NCBI RefSeq assembly: GCF_010015445.1
Contig: NC_053129.1
Span: 19,039,249-19,103,248 of the forward strand
Source: Perca fluviatilis
Lineage: Eukaryota > Chordata > Actinopteri > Perciformes > Percidae
Direction: 5' to 3'
DNA: 64,000 nucleotides
Shown here: one piece after another, positions 12,276-26,689 of the stretch
Layout of the letters: the number at the start of each line of letters is the position of its first letter
How positions within the stretch are numbered: the stretch's first letter is position 1
Translations under genes and position numbers: made by a program
The notes under the pieces: generated by a model
The model's input: only the letters and a program-made list of their open reading frames with translations
Told to the model about the DNA's origin: nothing
Database searches by the model: none

Positions 12276-12776
12276 CCTGTGATGAGAAACATTATAAAAG
12301 CGCAAACTGGTGAAAATAGTCATTTGTTTCATTTCCTTTAACAGCGATACTTACTGTGGCAGCGAAGACAGGCAGTCGAATGTCACAGTTGGAGGCTAAC
12401 CCCATCAATGGGTTTAGACATGCTGTGGGCCTTAAAAGGAATAGAGAAAATGGAAATATTACTTTGGTCTTTGGCTAAAAAGGCTACCTAGTGCCAGAGA
12501 TGAAAATTGCACGGAAATAGATAATCACCCTGTACAGCAGGTTTCTATTGTCTGGGCATGTTTGAAGGTTTTCCTAGTGACTCTCACATTTTCTCTCCAC
12601 TCCTTTTATTACATCAGACTTTGACAGTGTCCCAGTGTTCTTCACCCATCTCACCCACTGAGATGTCAGGGTCACCTATCCCACCAGTACACCTCAGCCA
12701 CGTGGGAGGGGTGGGGTGGGGGTGGGGGGTAATAAAGATTAATGTAGAGGCTAACAAGGGTATTGCTGACTAAGCT

Positions 12777-12778
<2 letters not shown>

Positions 12779-12853
<75 letters not shown>
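12779..12853. repeat. (CA)n microsatellite
   Basis: About 75 bp of pure CA repeat, preceded by a G-rich patch (12708-12730) that contains GGGGTGGGGTGGGGGTGGGG. Confidence 0.97.
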
Positions 12854-12859
<6 letters not shown>

Positions 12860-13376
12860 CTCTACACACATTTTACTATGCAAATGAGAGGAGATAACTG
12901 CTGGGCTGTGAGCGAGAAATGTCTACGTGAGGTCTACTTAACACAAAGAGAGAGACTAATAATGTTAGTTTATTGTGCTGTTGATCACAGTGAAGGAGTG
13001 AATACCAGTACAAATCGTTTTGTTTACTGTTCGCTTGCATTTAAAATTGTTATCCAATATCTCACTTTTGATATTAGTGATATACTTACTTGTTTACTTG
13101 GCTTTGGTCTCTTCAGGGGAATTATTTATATTAGACAACATGATGTCACACAGTCACATAATTCACTTTCCCACAGAAAACGGCCGCTCTACAATAATAT
13201 TAACCACATGTTTCATGTGTTGTTCTATTCATGATGATAGCAGACAGTATAGGCTCTTCCTGTGCTCTTTCCAGCCTTTTCTTCCTTCTGCAGGATCCAA
13301 GATTATTATAGGATCAGTGTGCCATCCTGTCAAAAAGGGGTTGATTGTTTGACAGGGAGGTTTGCAGAGTGCAAGA

Positions 13377-13489
<113 letters not shown>

Positions 13490-16388
13490 CACATCATTTT
13501 GTGGTTTCTTTAGTGTGAGTGTGCTGTAGCATGTGAATGGGGTTTTGCACCTTGCATAACAAGCTCTAGCCCAAAGACATTATTATGTGGTAGGCTTTGA
13601 TGAGAAAGCACCCACAGAAGTCCTCTGTCTCCCCCCATCACAATGACTTTGTGGTTACCCATTTCCCTTTGGAGTTTTCAACCCACAGCATCCCAACAGC
13701 TCGTTATCTGGATAACACACTCATCGCGGTGGCACATACTGTACTTGGAAGGCGGCTTATGTATGAATGTTTGTGCAATATGCACGACCCAATCTTGTGA
13801 TTAGGTTCTTTCTCCAACAACACCATCACTGCATCTTAAAAAAAAAAAAACTCTGTGAAAGTTAAGTTGATTTGGGTAAAAACTCATAACATATTTACTA
13901 TTTTACTATTTACTAGTCCTACACCTCTCTTATAAAAATGAGTTGAAAGTGCTACAGCATTGACCAGCCAGTTTTATTGCTGCTTTTATAACACTCATTG
14001 TGCTACACATCAGATGAATAGCGTGGGTGTAAGATCACATTGCTCCCTGCCATGTACGTCACAGCAGATATAGCTTACTCTGTCGCTCACAGACACAAGG
14101 AATAGGAATGGACGAGGCGGCTCAGCAGTGTTTGCGGTTCATCTCCAGGTGCTGTCTCATTTTGTTGTGTACTTTCTACAGTCTCGCCAGGTGCCATCTG
14201 TACGGAAATTGTACTGGCAGGGAACGGATATGGGCTAACCAGATGTTAATCCATCGCCTTCTGTTTACCTGCATCAGGCAACATGTTAGACTAGTCTACA
14301 ATTATCTCTTCTTTGACACGGCCACTACAGTGACACTGTTGTCTTGCTGCCAGTGGATCAAGTAGCTGCTCATAATATAAATTAAAAGATCAGTCTGGTG
14401 ATATTGTGAATTTTTCAAATGTTTCCAACTTTATATTAATCCTATTAACAAGTACTATGTAGTCTGATATAGTATAGTATACTTTAAATACTTTAAATCT
14501 CCATTAATGCCCAAAAACACTGCCGTTGCACACGTTGACATGTCATTTCATTATAACAAACATGGGCAGTGTACATTTCTTTTGAGTAAAATAAATAATT
14601 TTCTGCAGTGTAGTGTACATGCTCATTTTTTTTTTTAAATGAAAGTATGTATTCATGACCTGTTTACGTCTCCAGTAGAGACTGATGGGCTAAGTGCCAC
14701 AGAGAGAATAGGGAAGTCAGAAAAGTATTGAAAGACAGACTATCACATTGTTAGTTTTGGTCTTTTCAGGGGATTTGTTGACAATAAGAAAAATAGTTTA
14801 CATCACATGGCTTATCCTACAAAATCAAAGGGCTAAAAATGTTGTTAGGGCGGACACAGGTTTACTATATAAGGATTGTATATCATGTTTCTGAGACTTA
14901 TAATATTTGGGATAATTCACAAAACATTTTTCATGAAAGCAAACTGGTAAACAAATTATCGCTAGTAGCTAGCATAACAATTGAAAAATGCACCGAAAGT
15001 AATGGGATGACTCGGCTTACACCCTAAATCCCCCCACAACTAGAAAATTATTTGAGCTGGTGATGAAATATGTGTGTCCCAAGACCAGTGTTGGGATCCA
15101 TGGAACTCAAAAGATCAACTTGTTCAGTTTTGCAACTTTAACTAGTAATTATTAATTACTTTTGATAGTCATTTTTGATACTCTGACCCCAACATTTGGT
15201 GGAGTGAGGATACCAGTATCACTATATGCTTAGTGTTAAGAAGGCATCCATAAATAGTTGTCGTGTTGAGTGTGAAATAAGGACACGTCAGACTGTTGAG
15301 CCAAAGCCTTTCCCCATAAAACACAGAGATCGGTATAACCCCTGCCGTTACCAGACCTTTCTCTAATATGGCGTGTCTGTGATATAGTTGGCAAAAAAAT
15401 ATGGATATCCCCCTCTCTATTTTTTTCCTCAAAACTCATCATTCTTTTTTAAGTGGATCATTTTTTACATCCCAGAAATGTATTGCAATCTGTTATGCTC
15501 CTTTGTGTCCATGTGTCTCCCCGCTCGTAGCAGCTCAGTAATCTTTCTCATGCTGTTGAACTTGAATGTTTAGGTGCAGACAGTTCAAAGAGAGAACTAC
15601 AGAGTTCTTTTTTTACAGTGAAATCTTAGTCATCATATTCAAGTGACTGACAGACCTAAGAAAAGGTCCTGGTGGTTTGACACTGAGTCGGATGGGGGGG
15701 AGCATACAAAAGAAAAAAAAGGAGCTCTGCTGCTAAACTTACTTACCTACATTATTTGACATGTTGGGTGTGGTGTACAGTAGGATGTCTGTAAGGCAGG
15801 CACAGTAGCAAAAAGACAGCAATAATTTCCACCTCTTTGGCTCATGGTATTATCTACCTACGGCTACACGTGAAGAGGAAAGAATATTTGCCCTGGACCT
15901 TTTGGTGGAAGTATACTGTCATACGGTGAGGACACGAAAAGCTTTTCACATTTTGATAAGGTTGCCTAGAAAGAAGACCTAGTGGTGCACACAATATAGG
16001 AATTCAATATTCAGTGACTGAAAATGAGTATGATCTTCTCAGGGATGATGGTCAAGTTTGCTCTAAGGAAAGCTTTTATCATTCTGCCTCTACCCCTACA
16101 GAAAACATCTTCTTCTGATTGCTGCGGTTCAAAGACCAAAAATACAGTTTTTCTGAACAACCACTGTCTGCAGATCCCACAATCTCCTCACACTGCTGTG
16201 AAACATAAGTGCTGTCGGCTGTTCATTCTTTTGAAGCGTAGTTGACAACCTGGAGAGCAGCTAGAGACCAGATGGCTACAGGAATATATATTTCAGGGCC
16301 GGATGAACTTCGTAATTCCCAGAAGGGCTTCTTCTTTATTTATCTTCTTTTAAAGTGTTGCGTGATGAGTACACAACATTTTCTCACA

Positions 16389-16432
16389 GTGAGACTTGGA
16401 TGTTATTTCACTGTGAGACTTGGATGTTATTT
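16389..16432. repeat. Two-copy 24-bp tandem duplication
   Basis: The unit GTGAGACTTGGATGTTATTT plus TCACT/TTCA-type spacer is present almost twice in succession, with a period of 24 bp. It is intergenic. Confidence 0.85.
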
Positions 16433-16908
16433 AAAGCTCTGCAGCTAATGTAGCTGTCTTGCCAATTACCTATGTCAATTTCCAGGAAAGAACATGGTTT
16501 GGACTGTAATTGCAAATGGTTCCTCCCCAGACACTGCAGGGATCTCAAGCCCCATTAGCTGAGCCAGTGCGTGATGTGAGATTGAAAAATAACGTGCAAT
16601 ATTGTAAGGGAACTACAAGGCACTCTGGTTAATGAGTTTACACTTGTGGTTACTCATAAAAAGTCATTTAATACAAGTAATCTCCAATCCATTCTGCTTA
16701 TATGAGTTTGTCTTCTTTCTTTCTTGTTTCTTTTTTTAAATATACACATTTTAAACATATTAGGAGTTGAAAGGCATTTTAACATAATGTGTATCATCTT
16801 GCAGAGACTACACAGTGTTCAAAGTGATATGCTATATATTTTTTTTAAGTCAACCAATCCCATGAAAAGACCAAAACCAACACTGAATTTATACCACTAA
16901 CAACTAAT

Positions 16909-16934
16909 TCATAATAATAATAATAATAATAATT
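16909..16934. repeat. (AAT)n microsatellite
   Basis: Eight or so AAT units in an AT-rich intergenic context. Confidence 0.9.
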
Positions 16935-16959
16935 CCTATATCCACAGCGCTGTGGAGTA

Positions 16960-17500
16960 AGTTCTGGCTACACCACAGATACATTCTGGGATAAAAAAGA
17001 AAAAAACTGCTCTGGGTTGTTAGCATTTCTTTAAACCAATCACAATAATTTTGGGAGGCGTTAAGTTCCAGACACAGTGATGGTGCCTCTGCAAAATAGT
17101 CAGGAAGCGTGGTGGAACATTTGCAACCTGCAAAAGAAAATGCCACATAGAATATTAAATGAAGTTAACTGTTCACACAAAACAGTAACATGAGCTATTT
17201 AAATTATCTGGATACATGGTTAAACGTAATATGCTCTTACCAGTGTATCGCTGTGTGAACTTCGTCCACAGCAATCCCCACCAATCGGCCCCAAAACGCT
17301 TGGTTAAATACTTGGTAAATGCTGTAAACATATTCTATTGTAAATTTTTACAATCATTCCCCGAAAGAACCAAGCTGGCATGTTTTTTGCACGATCCAAA
17401 TTTTCTTCAAAACTTGCCATTTTCAGCATGTGCTTGCTAGCTCGAAGTTTGTTGTTGTTTCCCGCAGCAAAGGGATTTTGAGAACAGCAACACACCGAGA
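16960..17500. repeat. Probable dispersed teleost repeat
   Basis: It contains CTGGGTTGTTAGCATTTCTT, AAACCAATCACAATAATTTT and GATGGTGCCTCTGCAAAATA, phrases I recall from a widespread fish repeat. The exact limits and family are not resolved. Confidence 0.45.
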
Positions 17501-17823
17501 GCAGAAGGTGAGAGGCAAAACCTTTCTCCTGGAAATGTACTTACGTTGATCCAGACTACATTTGACACCACGTTACGTTCTCATTTTAGTAGTTCTAAGT
17601 GACTCATTTTAAGCCAATCCCGGCTGTTTTGCTAATCCTAAGTATTTCTGTTGCCTAAACTTAACATGACTACGTGGACAAATAATTAAACTGCTACCGT
17701 GCGGCAATAAATAGAAAATGTGTAGTTTTAGGAGTTTTTGGAAATCGACTTATAATGTTTTGGTATGAGGATGTGTTGGACCTGCTGCCGTAAAGACTCA
17801 CTAGAGCACCAAAAGTCTGCTGC

Positions 17824-17825
<2 letters not shown>

Positions 17826-17892
<67 letters not shown>

Positions 17893-17931
17893 TAGTGGGG
17901 GCCTGGATATATATCATAGTGGGGGCCTGGG
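17826..17931. repeat. (TA)n microsatellite with duplicated flank
   Basis: About 65 bp of TA repeat is followed by two tandem copies of ATATATCATAGTGGGGGCCT (plus GG), the second at about 17908-17931. The duplicated flank suggests slippage or unequal exchange at the repeat edge. Confidence 0.9.
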
Positions 17932-19967
17932 TGTCCTCCCCCAAGGAAGTTTTGAGCATCAACGACTTCATTTCCTGTATTCGGATAAACTTTTATGCAC
18001 CAATTTACAGTGGAAATACCTTTATTTAGCTTATGTGAAGAAGGGAAACACAGATGAAAATTCTAAATATATCAAAAATATAATGGAAAGTATGTTGTTG
18101 CGTGTCATTGGGCATTTTTAAGTGGGTAAATGGAAATCCTGGAGCTTTCTTAGTGGGTATACCTGCGTATACCTGCGTATCACGTAGATTACACCACTGG
18201 TGATGGACACAGATTTTCAACTCTGGATTGTCTAATGTCAAAATCATACACTCCGTCTATATTTCACACATGTATTCAGCATCTTTCTCAGGATTATTTG
18301 TGGACCGTGACAAAAAAATAAATCAGTAAAAGAAAAATCACAACCTCCTACTGCAATTTGTCAGCCACTGATTTGCCACCAAGAACAGGAGTGTGTGGTA
18401 GCAGTATACTGATTTGTTAAAAAACAAATATTACCAAAATAATATGGACTTGTCTTGTTTATTAAATTAATCTCATCATTTAAAAAAAGGGTGAAGGAAT
18501 CTGGCATTACAACACATATTGGAGTAAACATGCACACACACGTTATATAAAAAAAAACATGCCGAGGCAGCACTAAAACATGCTACATTTTACTTTATTT
18601 GTTACATAATCTTCTCCACATACACACACTGTTCTCGAAACAGCCACTGCAATGTAGAAGAGAGAAAGCCTGTCACACCGACAGTAGAAATAAAAGTATG
18701 GATAATTAATAAAGCTATCCTTTATTAAAATCAAACTGAGAACACTTGTAATTATTTTATCTGTTATATAATGGTCTGTCATGCTGATAAACACAGAGAT
18801 CACAGAGAGATGACAGCCTTGCCCTGAGTCGAGGCTCCTGTATTTGTTACCACGAATGACCCCTGAATTTGGAGAAATTAAATTACCCTTCTCATTTGGC
18901 TGAAATACAATTCTTGATTTAATTCAAGAATGTGATTTTCATTATCTTTGTCTCATGCCTGTAAGCAGCGGCACAGGTCTTGGGCTTTCTCAAACAAAGA
19001 GGGAGACTCCCAGTCTCATAGAATTTGGAGAAAGAGAAATGAGCATGAACTCTGAAACTGACTGACAACACAAATTATTTTAATCCAATTGTCTCCTAAG
19101 TCACTTTTGATCTCTTCCATTCTGGCTGCAGGCTAGACATCAGATGATGCTGTTGCTGTTGTGGAAGGTTACATTTGTCCTGCTTTAATGTAAAGTTGTT
19201 TCACATAACAAAGTGACAAAGCAAAGTGGATTCATGGTTTACATATACTGTATCATTTCATATATATATAATCAACTAGATGAGAACAGTTCAGTGATCT
19301 TGACCTTCTACATGTTAGATAAACGTCTTCTATATGAGTTACATTAATGCACATCTTTTGGACTATTATATTGTACATTGCATATTCTTTTTATTCTTAG
19401 TACTGTACACCTTTGCACATCCCCTAGAAAGTATTGCACATTCCTAAGTAGCTCTTTCAATTTAAACAGTTACATTGTACACATTTTTAAATTTCTAAAT
19501 AGTATTTTTTTAATTTTCATTGTAATCCTTTATATTTTGTTTCTTGTCTATGCACTGAATACACCAAAGCAAATTTGTTGTTTGTGAAAACCTACTTGGC
19601 AATAAATCAGAGAGGCACATGTCAGACCCATAAGTTAATCATAAAAAAAAAGTTCATTAGTCATTTCATTTAGCCTATATTACCTAGGCCCTATAGCTAG
19701 CTAAGGTTTTCTCACATTTATTTGCAGCCAGTGTAACGTTAGTAAAAGTAATGTAATAATTCACATTAAAATGAACATTTCCGTTGATGGTGACGTAAGA
19801 CGAGGTGAATAAGACTTCTTTGGGACTATTTATGTTGACGTTTCTGTCCTCATTCATCTCGTTTCCTGATTGCCCAGGCGCTACAGTTGACACCCCTGTA
19901 AACACAATGTTGCAATGTAGCTTACCATTATTGTCCCTACTTCTGAAGTTACTGCGTAGTGATCATA

Positions 19968-20280
19968 GACTGTATATAAAGATGTAGCGATAGGCGCTCC
20001 CCAGATCTGCTGCAGTCGCCTGGTTTGGAGGACAGGATCTTGCTCCACTTTTACACACTTTCTGACACAGCTGATAAATTAAGTGGACTTCTTTCTGCGG
20101 ATTGATGGATGTCCATCCAGAGTGATCAGAACTGCGTCCGTGGCAACGCTCTGCTATACATGGCAACGCTCTGTTATGCTTATCACCGGTCTTTTATAAA
20201 GAATTAGCAGACCGCAGAATGCTGTGATTGACCAATCAGAATCAAGTATTTAACCAAGCTGTGTAATTAACACCTATAAT
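19968..20280. repeat. Probable dispersed repeat (TAGACTGTATATAAAG start)
   Basis: It begins CATAGACTGTATATAAAGAT, like the repeat at 11340, but the body differs. It includes an internal duplication of TGGCAACGCTCTG (20141 and 20161). It ends near a TTTAACCAAGCTGTG phrase. The boundaries are approximate. Confidence 0.4.
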
Positions 20281-21705
20281 GTTAATTATGGGACCGTCTA
20301 TGCATCTCTTTTCCCCTGATGTATGAAGCAGCAGCTATTGTAAAATTACTTTGATTTAAGTAAATTCTTTCAGTTTGTGTGCGTAAAGTGTAAGTATTGT
20401 CATTACAAAGTGGCTTATTTGGCTAATGTTAACGTATGCTAGAAAGGCAATTTATTGTTAGCCATTAGCTTTAACAGTTAATCTAGTTAGAAGTTGGGTT
20501 TCAATGATGTTGTACAGCTGAAGAAGTCAGAGCTCATTCACAATGTATGAAATGTTGTTATAAGTTATTTACCTATTCTCTGTCTAATGCATTTGTAAAA
20601 TGGTTTACTGTCCTTTATTAAACCACACAAAGATGTGTTTGCATTAAACAAGAATGATTTAGGGACTAAACTGCATACATGAGTGGAGTAACATAACGAA
20701 TGCAGATTAATGCACAAGGGGTCATATCCAAATCATATCCTATGCACCAGATCTTAACCCAGTTAAGGGGAATTATATAATAGAAGACTGACTAGAGACT
20801 TGTATGAAGGCTACCTAAAATGCTCAACGTGTGTTTTTTTCCTTATGTCTCAGTTGAAGCCGTGACAGTAACTGTGCTTGGTACTTAACTGTGCTTAGAG
20901 GAAAAGGTGCCCACATTTAACTCATCACCTCATGTCTCATCTGGTTTTCTTGCTGCACCAGAAGCTTAAAATATATCCATAAAAATCCCTGTCAGTGCTC
21001 AAAGTTCTTTAAGCTCAACAAGGCACTATTTGTTTCCCAGTGTGGCACTCAGCCAAAGAACAGCAAGATCAACTTGCTGAATAAGGTATGAAAAATTATG
21101 AACATTGTGTAGACTGAGGAGACGACCTGTGACCTTGCTCCATATAGACCCAAACTGGAAACCGGCTAACCCTGGTCTACCATACTGCAAAATAAATCAC
21201 TTTAACAGTTTCATACTGCATAATGTGTTTGTCGGTAGTATGTAGGTGGTTTCGACTACAGCCTAGTCTTCTTTTATTTGACTGTACTGAAAAGCACTAT
21301 ACAAATAACTTGCATGACTGGCATTGGTGTTAGTATTGACTTTGCATTATTTAAGTGGACCTGAACCAAAATGACCATCTTTCAAATATTCCTCCTTTTC
21401 TCTTTATTTTAACAACACATTTTTGATTCATACAATTATGTATCCCTGGTTATTTGTTATGCTAGTTATATATTCATTCTGACAACCAGATAAAGTATGA
21501 TCTCATTTCATCATGTTTTACTTTAAATATATGATTTAACATGACCTCAATGTATGATGAGTCATTTATAGGATTCCCAGCTATTACTGTAAGCAGTAAT
21601 TAGTCTTGTTGCTAGGAATGGGGATACCCAGTAAAAACAGTGTAATAGTCCTAATGGTTAGAGGCAGCAGAATCCTCTAATTACATTGCCAAACATGAGC
21701 GTGCA

Positions 21706-21723
21706 CACACACACACACACACA
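21706..21723. repeat. Short (CA)n microsatellite
   Basis: Nine CA units in the intergenic region. Confidence 0.9.
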
Positions 21724-24189
21724 CCTTCCTCTTCATTATTGTTATGCAAATGAAAAAGAAAGCATGCCACTGTGATTAGCACACAAAGTGGGCAGAGAGA
21801 GAGCTATGGTTTGATGTTCAGTCTGACGGATTATGGAAATTCATCAGTCACTGTTAGTCAGGAAGGACAGCATGCATCATCTGTAACCTGATGTAAATAT
21901 CCATCCTCTGTTTTTCATTGCTTTATTTCAAATTCTTTTTTACCTTCATCCGAGCAGGAGGGAGACTCTTTTGTCTCCACAAATGACCATGCGTCGTTGC
22001 CATGGTTACTAGGTCATAACAGGCAAAATGACATTTGTGGATGGGTATTGCCATAGAAAGTCAAATGTGATTCATTTAATCCATTTTGTTTCTATCGGTA
22101 TTGCATTTATAGACTCATGGCATATGTTCATATACTCACTGAAATGTTTGTTACAATTGGAGTTTATCTAAGTTTATTTAACAGGTTCTTTTAAGCCCAG
22201 TGAATTGTTCAAAAATATAGTCAACTGTGATGTAAATAAAAACTGCAGATCCATTTTCCAAAGCTATTAATGTGTCAGATATCTTAATTGTGGCAATAAA
22301 TCATTAAACTCTCCCACACTGCCTATATTGTTTTGGTCCAGTCCTGCATTACCAAAGTCATGACAACATGTGTTTGTGACGAACACAATAAAAGAATAAG
22401 AAGGGAATCCATATTAGGTTCTCATTCATTTTAGAGTCTGTATACAAATTAATTTTGAATGGTGTGAACTCAAGCAATGCTTTTCTTGTGTAGTGAAAAG
22501 TGCATGGTAACTGAAAATGAGGAGAAATGGCCATTCCTCTTTACATGTAACTACAAACTGTCATTGTCTGCACTGAGAAAATCTGTTGATCATTTTGAAA
22601 AGAGAACTACTTTAAAACCCACTGCATCAATCATCAAATGCACACTGGTCAATCTGCCCCACCCCCCCTTTAAGTTATGAAATCTGACATCTGGGAAAGA
22701 CAAGGTTTTCACATTTCTACAATGTCATGCTAATAAGCAGGATGTTCAATGCAATGCTCGGCGCCTGCAGAGAATCCACTTCTGCTAATACAGCTGCTCT
22801 AATTCAGTGTGAAAAACACTGAAGTGTGATTTAGCACGTTCAGTGTGTGATTCAGCATTTTCATTCACAATAAATACAATTACTTGACACTTGATTAAAT
22901 AAGCCTCTTCAAGTGGGAGTCATCGTCACAGCTCTGCGGGGCTCAAGAACATAACAAAAAGTAGACAAACAACACCAAGCATATCAAGTAACCAAACAGA
23001 AACTCAATGAGGTCAGTGTGACATCAGCAAGATAGAAATCTGCACAGGAAAGACAGTGGAACAGAGCACACAGATTCATGATGAATTTACAATTATTGGA
23101 CAATTTGTGAGTGTTCACAAATTTATACCAATAAAGTAGAAACAATTTTACACATAAATGCAACCCAACTAGAATAATATAGATTAACAATTTCAAGCTC
23201 ATTAACCCATTAACATTTGCTTTTGAAAATCTTCTTGTGCACATTTCTATAAGTTTTTAATACCTATAAATTACTCAAAATCACCACACACATTTGTAAA
23301 TCTTGTTTTTATTTGTGGATCTTGAAACAATTGAAATCAATATTGAGACTCATTTTATCAAAAAACTAAAAACTGTGACACAGTGATCTTTTTTTAATCA
23401 TACATCATTGGTTTACTTTCCCCACCATCAGTGAATGTGTGTGTGTGCGTTGCTGTGATTGACCATTATATTTTCTCCATAATCAGGAGAATCAGTTAAA
23501 GAGTCAGAATAATTAAATCAATTGACGGAAAACCACAGTCCCTTTTTACGTCATCAGCAGGGAGAGAGGAAGGACGCAGAGAGGCTCCACATTCATAAAA
23601 CATTCATTCAGCACTTCCTTCTGCTGGAAACTAGCTTCACGTGCTGTGAATACATGAAAAAATGTCAAATACAGCATATGTTACTGTGGCTCGAAAATAT
23701 TCAGGCCAATTATTTTGAGTTCAGCTGAGTATAAGCGCATGACACTATGGAGTAACATCATTTTACAACAACAGGTGGCTAATTTGTTGTGACTCAACAG
23801 TTCAACCGCTGTAGTTCAAACCTTGAGGAGCCTGAGGTCTAACATAATCGTTTATACAATTATCAAATCAATAATATTATCTGTCTTTGTGATCCGGGCC
23901 ATACAAAGTGTGTGTGTGTGTTTTAGAGTCCCTTGCAGGCAGAATATGTGTGCGTGTGTGTTTTTGTGTGTGTGGTGTTGCTCATGTTTTGCTGTTAGAT
24001 CTTTAAGTGTCCCCATGCTACAGCTGGCCAGAGGGTACGAGGACACAAGGGGAATCAAGTAGCGACAAAAACAACAGTTGTTTTATTCAATCAGTAGTCT
24101 TTATCTAATTTTAGATTAGAGTTTGTAATAGCCGGAGTTAAAAATAACTAATTTGTAAGAGAACAAGGTATGGTTGTTCAGGACCAATT

Positions 24190-24720
24190 GGTGCTGTATT
24201 TTTAGCTATGCTAGCCACGTGGCTATGGGAATAGCAATGTCTGTCTATCATTTTGGTCTGTGCACCACTATGGTCCAGACTGAAATCTCAACAACTATTG
24301 GATGGATTGCAATGACATTTTGTACAGACATTCATGGTCCCCAGAGGATGAAACCTACTAAATCTTGTGATACCTTGACTTTTTCTTAAGCGCCACCATG
24401 AGGTCAAGATTTGTGGTTTTGAGTTTAATATCTCAACAATTAATTGATGGATTTCCTTGACATTTGGTACAGACGTTCATATGTCAGGATTAACTGTAAT
24501 CATTTTGGGGATCCCTTTTTTCAATATATATTCAGTACTTTGTTTTATTACCAAATACCAATTAGCCATTTCCATCAGCCTCCGCTATACTTTGTGTTGA
24601 GTGCAAATAAGCAAACGTTAGCATGCTAAAATGCTAAACTAAGACAATGAACATAGTAAACAATATACGTGCCAAACACCAGAATGTTAGCTTTCTAACA
24701 TTACAGTTTAGCTCAAAGCG
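24190..24720. repeat. Common teleost repeat with internal duplicated module
   Basis: Two related modules are visible. The first (about 24285-24340) reads ATCTCAACAACTATTGGATG with TTGTACAGACATTCATGG; the second (about 24430-24485) reads ATATCTCAACAATTAATTGA with TTGGTACAGACGTTCATA. Between them is AAGCGCCACCATGAGGTCAA. I recall this as a high-copy fish repeat. It has no protein-coding potential. Confidence 0.65.
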
Positions 24721-26354
24721 CATTGCCTTATTATAGTCTCACAGAGCTGCTATCATGGCTGTACACTCTTAGTCTCGTTTTGCTTTGCCTCCGTGAGCTG
24801 CTGCTTTCTAAATCTGTGTAAAAATGTCTTTCTTGTCCTGTTTCTCTTGATTTGCACTTCTTCCAGAGAACTCCAAAGAAAGAACAAAAAGACTTATTGA
24901 GGTAGTTTCTTTGTAAGAGATGCAACTGCTAAACTAAATTATGTGTAAGTTCTTTGTTTTTTTGTGCTTCGGTGCATGTCAGAGCAAATTGCATGGCTAA
25001 ACAGGAACAATATGATGATGAACATCTGGAATAAGGATGAAAAACAGCTGGAGGAGTGTTACCTGCTATCTCGTCAGAACTTTGGAGCTTTGTTCACTGA
25101 ACACGTTAGGATAAAATGAGTTTACTGTAATCAACAAATAAATTTGAAAAATTTCGCAGTGAAAAAAAAGAATATTCTCTCCTTTCTATGTTTGAGAAGT
25201 GATAGGGAAAACATTGCTAAATTACTTTGCAAACAGTAATTAATCAAAGGAAATTCAGACTCTTTAAATAGTCATCAATGATAGTCATCTATTCATTTTG
25301 ACAGCGGTAAATAGAATCTGACCCCCTTTGATGATCTTTATTTATTATGTAGTAATTTTTGTTTTGTGTTACTTTTTTCTTTTCTCAGAGAGATTTCAAG
25401 AGTGCTTTGCAAAACACATTGATTTTAATGCTAAAAATAAAACTCAATTAATCTTAAGGACCCATCTCTTACTCCAGGGAGATACCAGTCCAAGTTAAAC
25501 AACTTAACATGTAACAGGAAAATCAAATACATTTGATTAGTTATTTGTCTGTACCGAATTTTGCCAGTGTTTTTCTCTACTCAGTGCACTCAATCACTGT
25601 GGATGCTGAGTTAAAATGACTGTGTTGACATGATGTGTAAAGCCAGTGTTGCTTGCCCACACTGTTTGTCAAACCTGTCCACACAAACACACACACACAC
25701 TCACATACTTTATACTCCCCCGTCGTCTGGCAGATCAGCATGAGCACTATGTGTGAAATGCTGTTTCTGTCCTGTGAAGCAGAGGTCAAGGCGGCTGTGT
25801 CCTCTGGAGACAGGAACAGCACAACTATAAGTGGAAGGAGGGATAGAGCAGGAGGAAGTCCTGCTGGGTTTATGATACATCTGTCACCCTAATGTAAAAC
25901 ACAACAGACTACAGTAGCTTTTACCCTAAGATGTCCGGCTGACTTTACAGCTTTATGATTTTTGCTCTTTAAAGTCTTTGACAATAAAATTCAAATTAGT
26001 TATATGTTTTGTGTTTAAAGCTGCTCTAATCAATATTTTTGTATTAACAATGGATCAAATGACTATGCGCAGTATGTTTAAGTCATAGTGACAACCTACA
26101 ACGAATTATTACTGAACTTTCCCATTTACTTATTGAACGTTTAATCTTGTTTATTTTTTACTGTTTTGACTCACGCTGTCAAAACTCTCTAAAAATCGAC
26201 CGACTGCTACCTGCCCAGCATCAGATGACACCCAGCAAAGAGAGCTTTTTGAACATAGTGGAGCATTTAGCAGCTAAAGAGAAAGATATTTTCATCAGGA
26301 GCTGGTGGAGACCAAAAAACAGAGCTAAAAGAGTGAATATTGGACCACATAGCT

Positions 26355-26689
26355 AGCCTGAAAAGCCAGACCCACATCAAGATGTTGGGTCTGGGAACTC
26401 ACCATTGGCAGGGCTCAATCCGAGGGGCGGGATAAACGGTTGTCTTTCAAATTCCCACTTCGCCAGCAGCAGCAGCCATCTTCTTTGTTTTCAAGTAGCA
26501 GGGAATTCACACGGAACCATCGCAACTCTGCCGTCCTTATGTTAAGCCCGCCCACCGACTCTATACATGATGTGATTGGCCTGACCAAAATTTGGTTTTT
26601 CCAGCTCGCAAGCCAACAGAGAGTTGCTAGACTGACCCTGGCTGCAAATTACATTTGCTGCCGCTAGGGTGCGTCTAGATTTCTAGGCT
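26355..26689. mobile_element. Non-autonomous element with terminal inverted repeats and long target duplication
   Basis: The element starts AGCCTGAAAAGCCAGAC and ends with the inverse of AGCCTAGAAATCTAGAC, imperfect terminal inverted repeats. It is flanked by identical copies of ACCACATAGCT (26344-26354 and 26690-26700); the identity extends to 13 bp if the next AG is counted. The interior contains CGGGATAAACGG and CAAATTACATTTGCTGCCGC. It has no coding potential, and the class is uncertain. Confidence 0.75.
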
